A DNA stretch of 64,000 nucleotides, from contig NC_088295.1 of the NCBI RefSeq assembly GCF_032854445.1, forward strand, positions 16,603,385-16,667,384. Reading direction: 5' to 3'. The DNA is from Liolophura sinensis. Taxonomy: Eukaryota; Mollusca; Polyplacophora; Chitonida; Chitonidae. Numbering within the stretch: the first letter of the stretch is position 1; each line of letters opens with the position of its first letter. This document shows, in pieces, positions 50,501-59,179 of the stretch. The notes under the pieces are model-generated. The model worked only from the letters and a program-made list of their open reading frames with translations. It did no database searches and was not told the DNA's origin. The position numbers and the translations under genes are program-made.

Positions 50501-52871
50501 GCATGACTGATTTTTTTGTAAAACATGTTCCACAGGACAGGTTCTTGCCAAGTTGGATCACTACGGTAGTCTCTAAGTTAAGCACTCTGCTTCCATCATG
50601 TCCATTTACAGCACCAGACATAAACAAAGGACTGTTTGTTCATACCAGCACACTCTTAAATTGAGAATCCTCACAGCTACCTCTCTTAATTTAGCAAAAT
50701 GACCCAGCGCTGCTACTCAAGGGTAACAAAATAATTCATTGCCAGATGCATGTAATGCCTTTGAAACCACTAAAATCCAGAGCTGATGATCACATGTACA
50801 CAGTTATTACAAGTTACACATACTGATAGCTGATTGTAGCAAAAGTAATTCTAATCCTGACCTGAGCAAACATACATAAAGGCTATGTATATGTATATAC
50901 AGTTATAAAGACATAACACTTAGGAAAGAATGCAAAAATGATTTCCTCAAATCCTTCATTTCCACATCTTTTGATACATGTCTGTATACATACTGCAAAT
51001 GTATACAAATTCAGACTAACATTAACAAACAGCACAAGCACAGGTGGAGGCCCCATCCCACTGTATATAATTTTATATGAAATATATCTCCAACCTTTTT
51101 TAAGGATTAATTTATCAATTTATGTACATCTAACACACTTGCACTCATGCCTGCATGGTTATATGCTATCCATATTCATGAATGTAATGTTATTCACATG
51201 GAAAACTTTAAGATATTACTTTTAAAAGTTCACTTCAGAGCATGTTTTATTCATATCCATGAATGCGCTGTAGTTAAAAGTGTGATATATACATTCCCAT
51301 TAGTACCTATGGTAATACACACAACTCTAAAACAGGTTTCATGTCCTGTCTCACGAGATGAAGAGACTTGATTACAGCTGAACAGAGGGCTAGTACAGGA
51401 ATGCTGGGCTATATAACAGATCAATACTAGGGTGTACAGGCGAACTGTAAATACTGTATTCATTTTATGATAGACAGCATTTCATCAGTATAATTCAATA
51501 CCCGATCAATTTTCACCAGTAATATGAAATTAAGGTTTATTTCAAAGTAGCAGAATTCCTGCACAAGAATATGCTTAAAGAAACTGACAGACTTTGAATA
51601 GCTAATTTAGGAAATTATGCATTATCTGTACAGTTAACAGAAGTCTAATAACAAAAACGTAAGTTCATTTGCATAATTATACCTCATCGTGTTCATGTTA
51701 TTGAGTATGGGTTGTATATTTATCTAAAAAATCACAGGGAAGTGATTTTTAATGGCTGGAAAATGATTTATAACAGCTATATCTGTTTCAATAAGCCATG
51801 TATTGTGCTGAACCATGTGTTCTGTTACTGTCACTTAGTTCAACTGCCATAACATGGAGAGAGAATCAATTATATAACACAGTGTATTTAATTCTGAAGT
51901 TGAGCTTTTAAGCGACATTTGATTCTGCTTGAATGTTGATTCATCCACCTTCAAGGGCCACATAAGAGATTTGTGTGAAGTTTAATCGATTTCTTATCAG
52001 GCATACTTTAGTGTTGGGAATATGAGTATAATTTCATAGCGACTGTGTGCTTCTGACAGTGTATTTTGTATGCCAAAGATGAAATACAGTATAGCTGTAG
52101 ATCATGTCCAGGACATATGACACTTGTAATCCAGTACCAACTAAGGAGGTCTGACAGCTATAAACACATAGTGAAATGGGCACAATACTAAATCAGCCTG
52201 TATACTAAGATATTTACATCGTCTTCATGAACATTCAGTACCAGGTGCAAGTTATGTGCCAAATACAAGGAAATACCACAGGAGGACTTTCAAGTCTGTG
52301 CATGTACACCTTGCAAATAACACATGCCATATGTCTAACAAATATGTGACCAAAACAAAAACAAATATTTGTTATGATACTGAGATCATCAGTAAACATG
52401 AAAAATTTGTGAAACAACATAAGAGATTCACCATGCATGGTTTTAGTGTTTCGGTAGGCCTACCTACGCTTAACATTTCCGATTTTTTATCCCATGTTAT
52501 TAATACTATATTTTGCTTTGTATCAGATATGTACTTCATCTAAATCATGCCAACCCTCGGGTCTAAGCCGGCACCTGTTCATTCCTTGGCCAATACCTGT
52601 ACATGATAAACTGAGTGAGCAATACTAACCAAACAACGCGGCATGCACGGGACAAACAGTAGGCCTGCTCTGAGCCAGTTGTTTATGAACGTGCCACCTA
52701 CCAACGACTGTCTTACTATGTAGTATAAACCACTGTCTTCATTACAATCCACACGACACCTGAAATACGACATCTGACAACGGCTACACTTTACTATAGA
52801 CCAGTTAACTTACCAAAGAAAACAGGCTTGCTACAGCGCCGGCAGGAGTTGGCCTGACCGTTGACGGGCAT
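21596..52871 (-). CDS. RASSF: RASSF-family Ras-association protein with LIM, RA and SARAH domains
   Basis: Scaffold protein that binds Ras-like GTPases through its RA domain and MST/Hippo kinases through a C-terminal SARAH helix. Eleven coding exons: 52871-52814, 49248-49154, 43406-43213, 32206-32125, 28285-28094, 24610-24419, 24105-24004, 23780-23729, 23257-23025, 22102-22005, 21650-21596; 450 residues. The LIM domain (10-61) has the perfect ligand series C10, C13, H31, C34, C37, C40, C58, C61. RA is at about 263-355, with [18 protein letters not shown] and EYSLYIV resembling RASSF2/4. SARAH is at about 401-447 ([20 protein letters not shown]). Drosophila Rassf has the same LIM-RA-SARAH order, while vertebrate RASSF2/4/6 lack LIM. 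A poly-Asn run is coded in exon 3. Every junction is GT-AG and phase-consistent. Confidence 0.9.
22005..22102 (-). CDS. RASSF: RASSF coding exon 10 (SARAH)
   Basis: 98 nt; acceptor TTTTCAG, donor AAAAAAA|GTAAGT, phase 2. Encodes [19 protein letters not shown] and a charged helix typical of SARAH. Confidence 0.88.
23025..23257 (-). CDS. RASSF: RASSF coding exon 9 (RA end)
   Basis: 233 nt. Encodes [20 protein letters not shown] (RA C-terminus) and an acidic linker; donor GAAGAG|GTGAGA. Its acceptor lies in a 31-bp tandem duplication, so a second AG occurs 31 bp upstream; only the proximal AG keeps frame. Confidence 0.88.
23242..23303 (+). repeat. 31-bp tandem duplication at a splice acceptor
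   Basis: Two near-identical 31-bp units (23242-23272 and 23273-23303) each include a polypyrimidine tract and AG on the minus strand. Confidence 0.9.
23729..23780 (-). CDS. RASSF: RASSF coding exon 8 (RA)
   Basis: 52 nt; acceptor CTCGTAG, donor GGAG|GTGAGG, phase 1. Encodes [17 protein letters not shown], matching the FALYIV strand of RASSF RA domains. Confidence 0.9.
24004..24105 (-). CDS. RASSF: RASSF coding exon 7 (RA)
   Basis: 102 nt; acceptor TTGACAG, donor TTAAG|GTAAAC. Encodes [20 protein letters not shown] and the helix leading to LLEKFK, the RA core. Confidence 0.9.
24419..24610 (-). CDS. RASSF: RASSF coding exon 6 (RA start)
   Basis: 192 nt, phase 0 both ends; acceptor ATTATCAG, donor TGAT|GTAAGT. 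A Ser/Arg-rich linker leads into [14 protein letters not shown], the first strand of the RA domain. Confidence 0.9.
24611..28093 (-). other. RASSF intron 5
   Basis: 3.5 kb, A/T-rich; a short TA microsatellite near 25683-25705. No gene or SINE recognised. Confidence 0.5.
28094..28285 (-). CDS. RASSF: RASSF coding exon 5
   Basis: 192 nt, phase 0 both ends; acceptor TTAAG, donor TAAAG|GTACAG. Encodes [15 protein letters not shown], corresponding to the GLRRPIRLQ segment of RASSF2. Confidence 0.82.
28286..32124 (-). other. RASSF intron 4
   Basis: 3.8 kb. Contains dispersed repeat copy B at 30600-30795. No host gene seen. Confidence 0.5.
30600..30795 (+). repeat. Dispersed repeat, copy B
   Basis: Partner of 700-895 in the same orientation, diverged by substitutions and small indels. 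Family not recognised. Confidence 0.6.
32125..32206 (-). CDS. RASSF: RASSF coding exon 4
   Basis: 82 nt; acceptor TTTTTAG, donor AAAAG|GTGAGT. Encodes [19 protein letters not shown], resembling the ELLLHLKTYN region of RASSF2/4. Common to both predicted isoforms. Confidence 0.85.
32325..32490 (-). mobile_element. SINE fragment, same family as 11815-12072
   Basis: Shares the blocks CGGCAGCCAGCATTAT and GCCAGCATGAGCTGGACTTG with the other copies; the tRNA-like head is missing. Confidence 0.7.
33080..33225 (-). mobile_element. SINE fragment, same family
   Basis: Starts with the TTTATTTATTTGAT tail complement, then CATTATGGTGGGAGGAAAC and CCACGGCCATCCACAGGTTG. Truncated before the head. Confidence 0.7.
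33875..33896 (+). repeat. A homopolymer
   Basis: About 22 consecutive A. Confidence 0.9.
38895..39030 (+). mobile_element. SINE fragment, same family, plus orientation
   Basis: CTACCGGGTTTCCTCCCACC, CATAATGCTGG and a GGCATAAAACACTAAG tail match the family 3' half. Confidence 0.65.
40846..40889 (-). CDS. RASSF: Candidate alternative first exon of RASSF (LIM-less isoform)
   Basis: The minus strand reads ATG then [13 protein letters not shown] and a split Arg codon, ending at the strong donor CTAG|GTAAGG in phase 2, exactly the phase the exon at 32206-32125 needs. An in-frame stop lies upstream of the ATG. Use of this exon would replace the LIM domain and give 349 residues, close to vertebrate RASSF2/4/6. 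Transcription start evidence is absent, so this is a prediction. Confidence 0.6.
40890..41080 (-). promoter_or_regulatory. Possible internal RASSF promoter
   Basis: Sequence upstream of the candidate alternative first exon, with more CpG and G/C than the flanking intron. Inferred only from its position before that exon. Confidence 0.3.
43213..43406 (-). CDS. RASSF: RASSF coding exon 3 (LIM end, poly-Asn)
   Basis: 194 nt; acceptor ATTTTCAG, donor AAAAA|GTAAGG, phase 2. Starts [18 protein letters not shown] (last LIM ligands), then a low-complexity segment with seven consecutive Asn from a GTT-type triplet run. Confidence 0.9.
43681..43743 (+). repeat. TA microsatellite
   Basis: About 26 TA units followed by TGTA repeats. 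Confidence 0.95.
44358..44452 (-). mobile_element. SINE 3' fragment, same family
   Basis: TTATTTACTTGATTGGTATT then CAAGAAAATTTTACTTACGG and CAGCCTGCATTACGGTGGG; only the tail half remains. Confidence 0.55.
44483..44549 (+). repeat. TA microsatellite
   Basis: About 33 TA units. Confidence 0.95.
47030..47235 (+). repeat. Two-copy tandem duplication, about 100 bp
   Basis: TTACCGTAAATAAATACATC...TTCTTTTCACCACA recurs about 103 bp later as TTACCATAAATAAATAAATC...TTCTTTTCACCACA; both are followed by TTTTGTGTTAAAACCA-type sequence. Confidence 0.75.
49154..49248 (-). CDS. RASSF: RASSF coding exon 2 (LIM middle)
   Basis: 95 nt; acceptor GTTTCAG, donor CAGAG|GTAAAA. Encodes [20 protein letters not shown] and on to the second zinc finger. 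Confidence 0.9.
49249..52813 (-). other. RASSF intron 1
   Basis: 3.6 kb between the two LIM-start exons. No gene, SINE or array recognised. Confidence 0.5.
52814..52871 (-). CDS. RASSF: RASSF coding exon 1 (LIM start)
   Basis: Encodes [19 protein letters not shown] plus one base; donor TTTG|GTAAGT. Carries the first CxxC pair of the LIM domain. CpG-bearing sequence just upstream (52872-53000) is a likely 5'UTR and promoter. Confidence 0.88.
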
Positions 52872-53018
52872 CGTGCTGTTCTCGGCTACCCCGATCGCTG
52901 CGATCTGCTGACACTCATAGTATTATCCCGCAGCCGATCAACGCCGAACAGGTTCAAGCTACGATCAGTCGCGTGGAGATCGTAAAACGCTACCGTAAAG
53001 TCTAAAAAAAAAAATAGT

Positions 53019-54355
53019 TACTGCATGTTTTCATCCTTCTCATGTCAAGCTTGGATTCCGTGTACATCAGTCGCTACTATATACACGAACGATAAAAATG
53101 ATAACATACACACGCAACGTGTGCATGGTTTAATGCATTAAGAGCGTTTAACATTATCCATTGATGTATTTTTAAACATAATAAACGTCTTAACATACAT
53201 GTATCTACCTTAATTAAGTTTTCTAACGGGTACGCAAAAAGATGGATTTTTAGGAAGCTTACATGTATGCAAAGTTTTTACAGCGTATTAATAAATTATA
53301 TAGACAGATTCGGCTTGCGTATACACTATCTCCTGTATTCATATAAATTTATATATATTTATTTATATAAATATATATATATAGAATCTGTTCTATCCAA
53401 ATTTTGGGGGTGAAATTTCACATGCTTTTCACAAACATGAATATTTATGTTCTCATGCAGCTAGAATGATCGCGCACTGTACTTTATTCAGCGAGATTTT
53501 GATGACTATACTGCCAGACTATAAAAGAAGGAAACTGCTGGAAGCCATCATGATCCGACGACACAATCCACAGCTTAACCGAGACAGCGGGTACCACCTA
53601 CCGAGCGCCTACAATGACCTCATCAGATTAAACAGTGACCGCCTTAAACCCTGAAGCCATTAAACCCTGAAGCCATTACCCTGAAGTTACTATCTATGTT
53701 ACATTGTTGCCTGTTGTTGACACCACTCACTCTCTTACTGTATATATGTTGTCTTGTATCTCTGTATGTTCATATGGTTTGATAACGATGTAAGAACCTA
53801 CATCGAAACGTCGCCAACACAATAAATCCAGGAATTGTTATCCATAAGTAATGCCTCTGTCAATCTATACCATCCCAATTCCTAAATGCCTCTGACAGAA
53901 GACTATACTGCCTGTTTTTATTATTCTCATGTCAAGCTTGGATTACGTGTACGTCAGTCACTACAATATACATGTTCGACAGAACTGATAGCAGACTCGC
54001 AACGTCTGTATGGTTTTTTGCAGGAAGAGCGTTTACGCTGTAGACACATCCGACCTGCGTATACACCACTATCTCATGTATTCATAAATTATCTGTTTCA
54101 TATTAGAATCTGTTCTGTAAGATTTTTCGGGTGAAATTTCACATGCATTTCTCATAATATGAATATATATGTTCTAATGTAGGTAAGACGATGGCACATT
54201 GTACACTGTACTTTATTGTGTTTTTGATTCTGAATTTAGTATCATTGTTTTACGAACAGTTTTTAGTTGTGATGAAGTCATATCGAAAGCCTGCAATCAA
54301 GCATGCAGAAAATAATCATCCATTCATCTAAACAAGTAACGCCTGTGTAGAATAA
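53019..54355 (+). repeat. Tandem duplication containing a Penelope-like 3' end
   Basis: About 53019-53489 resembles 53907-54213 (shared TTCTCATGTCAAGCTTGGAT and GTGAAATTTCACATGC). The sequence after each also matches weakly: a hairpin with CGAAA, then AAGTAATGCCTCTGT versus AAGTAACGCCTGTGT. The second copy lacks the coding piece. Confidence 0.65.
53490..53865 (+). mobile_element. 3' end of a Penelope-like retroelement (C-terminal fragment)
   Basis: The frame ends RKLLEAIMIRRHNPQLNRDS, then GYHLPSAYNDLI and stop, the characteristic end of GIY-YIG-bearing retroelement proteins. The 3' part has a hairpin (CGATGTA/TACATCG) preceded by TTGATAA and followed by GAAACGTC, recalling the hammerhead-type motifs reported in Penelope-like elements, although core bases differ from CUGAUGA. 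An AATAAA follows. The N-terminal part is missing. Confidence 0.6.
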
Positions 54356-54435
54356 TTTTTACATTTTATATCATTTTTTGTGTGGATATATAGGGACATT
54401 TGTAGACATATACTGTTTAATGCGCACTCGTGGCT

Positions 54436-54865
54436 ACGATGGCCCATATACGACATTTTCCTTTTCCCTAACTTTTGTAACTTTTTCTTAGGTTTCCACT
54501 TGGGCGAAAACCTTTTCACGTGGATGGAAACTGTTCTCACCTGGGTGAAAACTTTTTCACCTGGGTGAAATGTTTTCACCCATGTGGAAACCTTTTCACA
54601 TGGAAACCTTTTCGCATGAAAACTCACGTGATGCAAGAAACCTCGTTCTCCTTTCCGTGGGCATAATGATGATGAACTACAATGTGTAAGAACTTCAGCA
54701 TGACGGAGAAAGGCGTGGGTGAGGCAAGTCACATGGAATTCCACACGACCTCCCTACAGACTGAAAACCTTCTCACATGGGTGAAAAGCCTTTCACCCAA
54801 GTGGAATCCTAAGAAAAAGTTACAAAAGTTAAGAAAAAAGGAAAATGTCGTATATGGGCCACCGT
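54436..54865. mobile_element. Foldback/MITE element, 430 bp, with long inverted ends
   Basis: The ends are near-perfect inverted repeats of about 80 bp (left ACGATGGCCCATATACGACA; right end reversed ACGGTGGCCCATATACGACA), continuing through TAACTTTTGTAACTTTTTCT. The centre holds repeated near-palindromes of the type TTTTCACCTGGGTGAAA. No transposase; no clear target duplication. Confidence 0.8.
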
Positions 54866-55097
54866 GCGTGACCGATCAGTTATGTAGGGTATATAGTGTA
54901 CATGTATATGATGATGAACCTTGTATTAAAATTCAGGTCAGACGTAGGCTGTCAATATAAGCCCCATATTAATAGAATGTAAGTGAAAGTTTATATAAGA
55001 CTAAAGTTAAACCGAAACTTATCTTCTAATTCGTTTTTGGAAAACTTTATAACCATATGATTTTTGCGTTCAAACTACAACACCGCTGCAAGTATCC

Positions 55098-55227
<130 letters not shown>

Positions 55228-56229
55228 GTAAGGTTGCTTCCATGTTTATTTCATGTATATGGTTTTGCACAATGACAGAATATAGCAATATAGTGTATTT
55301 TACAACATAAAACTGGAATGTTGGGAAAATCTAATGTAAAGTACAGCATGGCCTTGATGTAATTATATACACACTGTTACATATGCATATAACTTGCACA
55401 CAGCAAACATATGGGGCCGATTCGTGTAAATTTATGTCAGCTGTGAACATGGATCGATAATAATCTTTCACGCCTTGAACATATAAGAGCAATGCATTTG
55501 TGCGTGCATCTATATGTATTTATATATACAGGTCTAATTAAGAGCGAATATATATATAATGCTTCTTTTCCATTCAGAAATAAAAGAAAGTACCGGTAAT
55601 GCATAAAAGCCACATGCGATGCAGTCACGTATAGCTTTGTCACTACAGTGTGCGAGACTAGTCATTATGCATTCTATACGGGTATTTTTAATTTTTTCCC
55701 GCCACAACTGACAGTCGTTTCTCCTTATTCTTATATATACATACATATAAAGTATCAGACAATTTTTAGTAGAGCGTTTACATCCTATTATAACTTGGTA
55801 TTTTTCTTGTTTTTTTTTTAAGTGAAAGGCGCTCTTTGTAGGCCTATGTGTCTGGGGGGATTGTCTAAGGGGCAACATACCTGCTGTATGTCCAGAGATA
55901 TTTATTACACGTTATGAAAGCCTGCGATTTTTTGTATTTAAATACATCAGTCTCACTCTTGGGTATGAATTCATCCTCAGAATTCCCAAACAACCATAAA
56001 GAATTAAAACCTGAACATTTACATACGCCCTATATAGATACTGACGTGTGTTATACGTATTTTACTTATCCCATAACAATTCTTCTATACATTTTAAAGA
56101 AAATATCAGGTCAGAGAAAGTATAGACCTTATAGAAAAACGAAGGGTTATAACCATATAGGGTCATGCGATATACCACCCGGTAAAGAAAAACTAAACAA
56201 GTACAGATCTACGCCCAATTTTTAGTTAT

Positions 56230-56370
56230 TTTTAGCTGAATGGTGTTTTACGCCGTACTCAAGAATATTTCACTTATACGACAGCGGCCAGCACTATGGT
56301 CGGAAGCAGAGCCCGGGGAATGCCACGACCATCTGCAGGTTGTTGCCAGACTGCCTTCCCACGTCTCGCA
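56230..56370 (-). mobile_element. SINE fragment, same family
   Basis: GGTGTTTTACGCCGTACTCA, AGAATATTTCACTTATACGA and CGGCCAGCACTATGGTCGG; one of the best-preserved 3' halves in the window. Confidence 0.75.
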
Positions 56371-57404
56371 GTGGTATAGTGCTATCCGATAAGAATTTCA
56401 GCACTACACTGACATAACACGTGTCATCTTAGCGTATATGTCAGTCCCGTCTGTTTATTGGAGTTTAAATTAACATTTACTACATATATCAAAAAGGTGT
56501 GTCTTTGTATAGCAGACCGCATAATTCAACCTCACTGGAATGTCATGAGGACACCTCGCCCCACGATGTGAGGACGGAGCAAATCGCGCGTGAACAGTGA
56601 CCGTCCTCATGCCGCAAGCCGCTGAGCTTGCTTTCTTCCACCACAATGGTGAACTATTCTTGAGTCGTTCACATGACTTTCATGGTCAGTATTTTTCATC
56701 TGAGACACATCAGCAGCACGCCAGTTCCGAAGTAAATATATTGATTACGGGATGTTTTTCATCTGCTGCCGTTTATTCAGTTTTACTGACGAGGAACATT
56801 AGTTAAGGGTTTATTGAACTGCGTGTACTGTGATATAATGGCCGCCCCTTCTCCCCACTGATTTCCCTCTGGATACAATGTTTTCCCTGCATCTTTCTGT
56901 ATCCTCCTATATCTATGTATAATGTCCATCCATGTCTATGTGTCTATGTGATATCTTTCCATCTGCACCTACAATGTATGTTAATAATGAGACAAACCCA
57001 GAATCATAATGTTTCGAAGGATTCTAAGGATGTACATTGCATATCACAGGCCCACCTCTGGGCTCTACGCGAAAATGATCAAGTCTAATTTAGATTGGTT
57101 CACAGACACTCCGCACATTGTGGGTAACTTAATCTAACGTAATGGAGACACAGGAAACGTTTGGCTTCACGATTCATTGGCATGAGGTGGCTCGAAGTCC
57201 TGCTTCAAACTAGTGCAACCCTCGTGGATTAAAAAATATGATCACCCCCCCCCCCCCCGCCAACGACCCACGCACACACACACACACGCACACGCACACG
57301 CACACGCACACACACAACCGGCATGGAATTAAAGTCAGCTATAATAAAACACTTATTAACTTAGCTTAGCTCACGACCTGAGGTAAGTATTGGCCAAGCT
57401 ATTT

Positions 57405-57625
57405 ATTTTCATTGCATGGTTTTTTACGCCGTACTCAAGAATATTTCAATATTAGCCTATACGACGGCGTCAAGGATTATGGTTGGAGAAAATCGGTCAT
57501 AGTCCGGAGGAAACCCATGGTCATCCACAGGTTGATGGATCTTCCCACCACTGGAGAGGACGCCAGCATGGGCTGGAACTCACAGCGACAGCATCGGTGT
57601 GAGGGCGTACCAGTCATGTTCTTCA
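57405..57625 (-). mobile_element. SINE copy, same family
   Basis: TTTTTTACGCCGTACTCAAG through CCATGGTCATCCACAGGTTG to GCCAGCATGGGCTGGAACTC and CATCGGTGTGAG; covers most of the body. Confidence 0.75.
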
Positions 57626-59179
57626 TGTATGTCGAAATCACACTTTAAAGCGAGATTTGCAGGTTGTCAGATAGACGCGTGTTCTCGTGTCAGTCCTATC
57701 ACTTTTAATTAAATTCACGCTGAGAAACGGGATGTCGCATTACATGTCCCTGCCTCCATGGGCCATTCTGCCGCGCTAGCACGCTATAGTTACTCGACTT
57801 GTCTCATCGACAACTATAGTAATACATCATAAAGATAAAATGTGAGAGAATATCTTGATACAGATGAAAAATACAGAGGAAAGGGACATGAACTAGAATC
57901 TTTGGTATAACTAATATAAATGCCGGCTTCCTCTAAACAAACTGATGCATTTGGGAGAGTAAGTGATGGAATTATATCAAATAAATTGTTCATCAGTTCC
58001 TTACTCTCTAGAAAACTATATTTGAACTTCGGTTACCAAAATTACATGATACTGGTGGCACTGGCGGGGAAAACATTTTTTAGAATTCTTTGTATTATTG
58101 CTCTAACTGAATATGCTTCTACCCCCGCATAGTTGGGTGGTGGGGGGGGGGGGGGGGAGAATTACTAAAGCTGGTTGTCCTTCTTGGAAGCTTGCTAGTG
58201 GTTTGTTGTTCTGATTTGGTACTGGTTACGCTGATATGTTGGTGGTGTTGGTGGTGGAAGTTTATTTTCAAATACAGAGCCTGATGCATCAGTTATTTTG
58301 AATCAATAGCAGGCGATGTATGTTGCGCCGTATACGCATCTGTATCAAACCTGATTCTTCGTACAGTAGGTTAGAAACAACGCGTTTTTCTCAAGCTGTA
58401 GTGAATTTTTTAAGAGAATAAACGATTGCACCGTCCTTGTGCCGCGAGCCGGCTTCCATTATAGATTTTGCCCCAACTTTGCGGTCGCGCGTGTCCCACT
58501 CATAGCAGTCAAGACAAAGGGAGGTCACTCTCAGAGTACTTTACGTAGAGTATTGTCCCTTGCACCATATACGCGTCTATGCCAACGTAAAACAGCAATA
58601 TTGCATGTACGACAGAGAATTTTTATCTTTGGTGACGGTTGTGAGTGAGGGAGGTTGGGCTTACTGGGCAGTTTCCCAGTTGAAGACGCGCAAACACTGG
58701 AAGCTCTTGAACCCTGACCTTGCGATCACTGAATGTGTATATTGGCTGAATGCCGGTATATGAGTATCAGTTTCGACGCATGTATTCATAACATGTACTC
58801 GCCTGGACACTGCTGGTAGTTTTGACCCCGACGTTAGACCTCTACACATATAGACCTAATATTATTATGATACAAAACAATTATAAAACTAAGGCTGTGA
58901 ATCGTGGTGCTGATTCACATGGCTCACCAGCGCTAATGGCAATTACCATTCTTGAAGCTGATTTATATCACACGACAAAAAAGGGATTAATACAAAACCA
59001 TGTGAAATTCAATTAATCTATTAACTCTAAGTAACACATACTTCCCAAAATCACCCATTTACTATTTGTACATAGGTGTATGTGGACGTAAGAACTATCT
59101 AACACGCCCACTCCTCAAGTCCTCATACAATTTCAGTTCATCTCTGACTGGTAAATAATAATGTGTTCAATCTGACGTT

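Noticed and set aside
58439-58763. Two short plus-strand frames
   Set aside because: No domain or motif; the region also shares only a roughly 22-bp match with 56600, too short to interpret.
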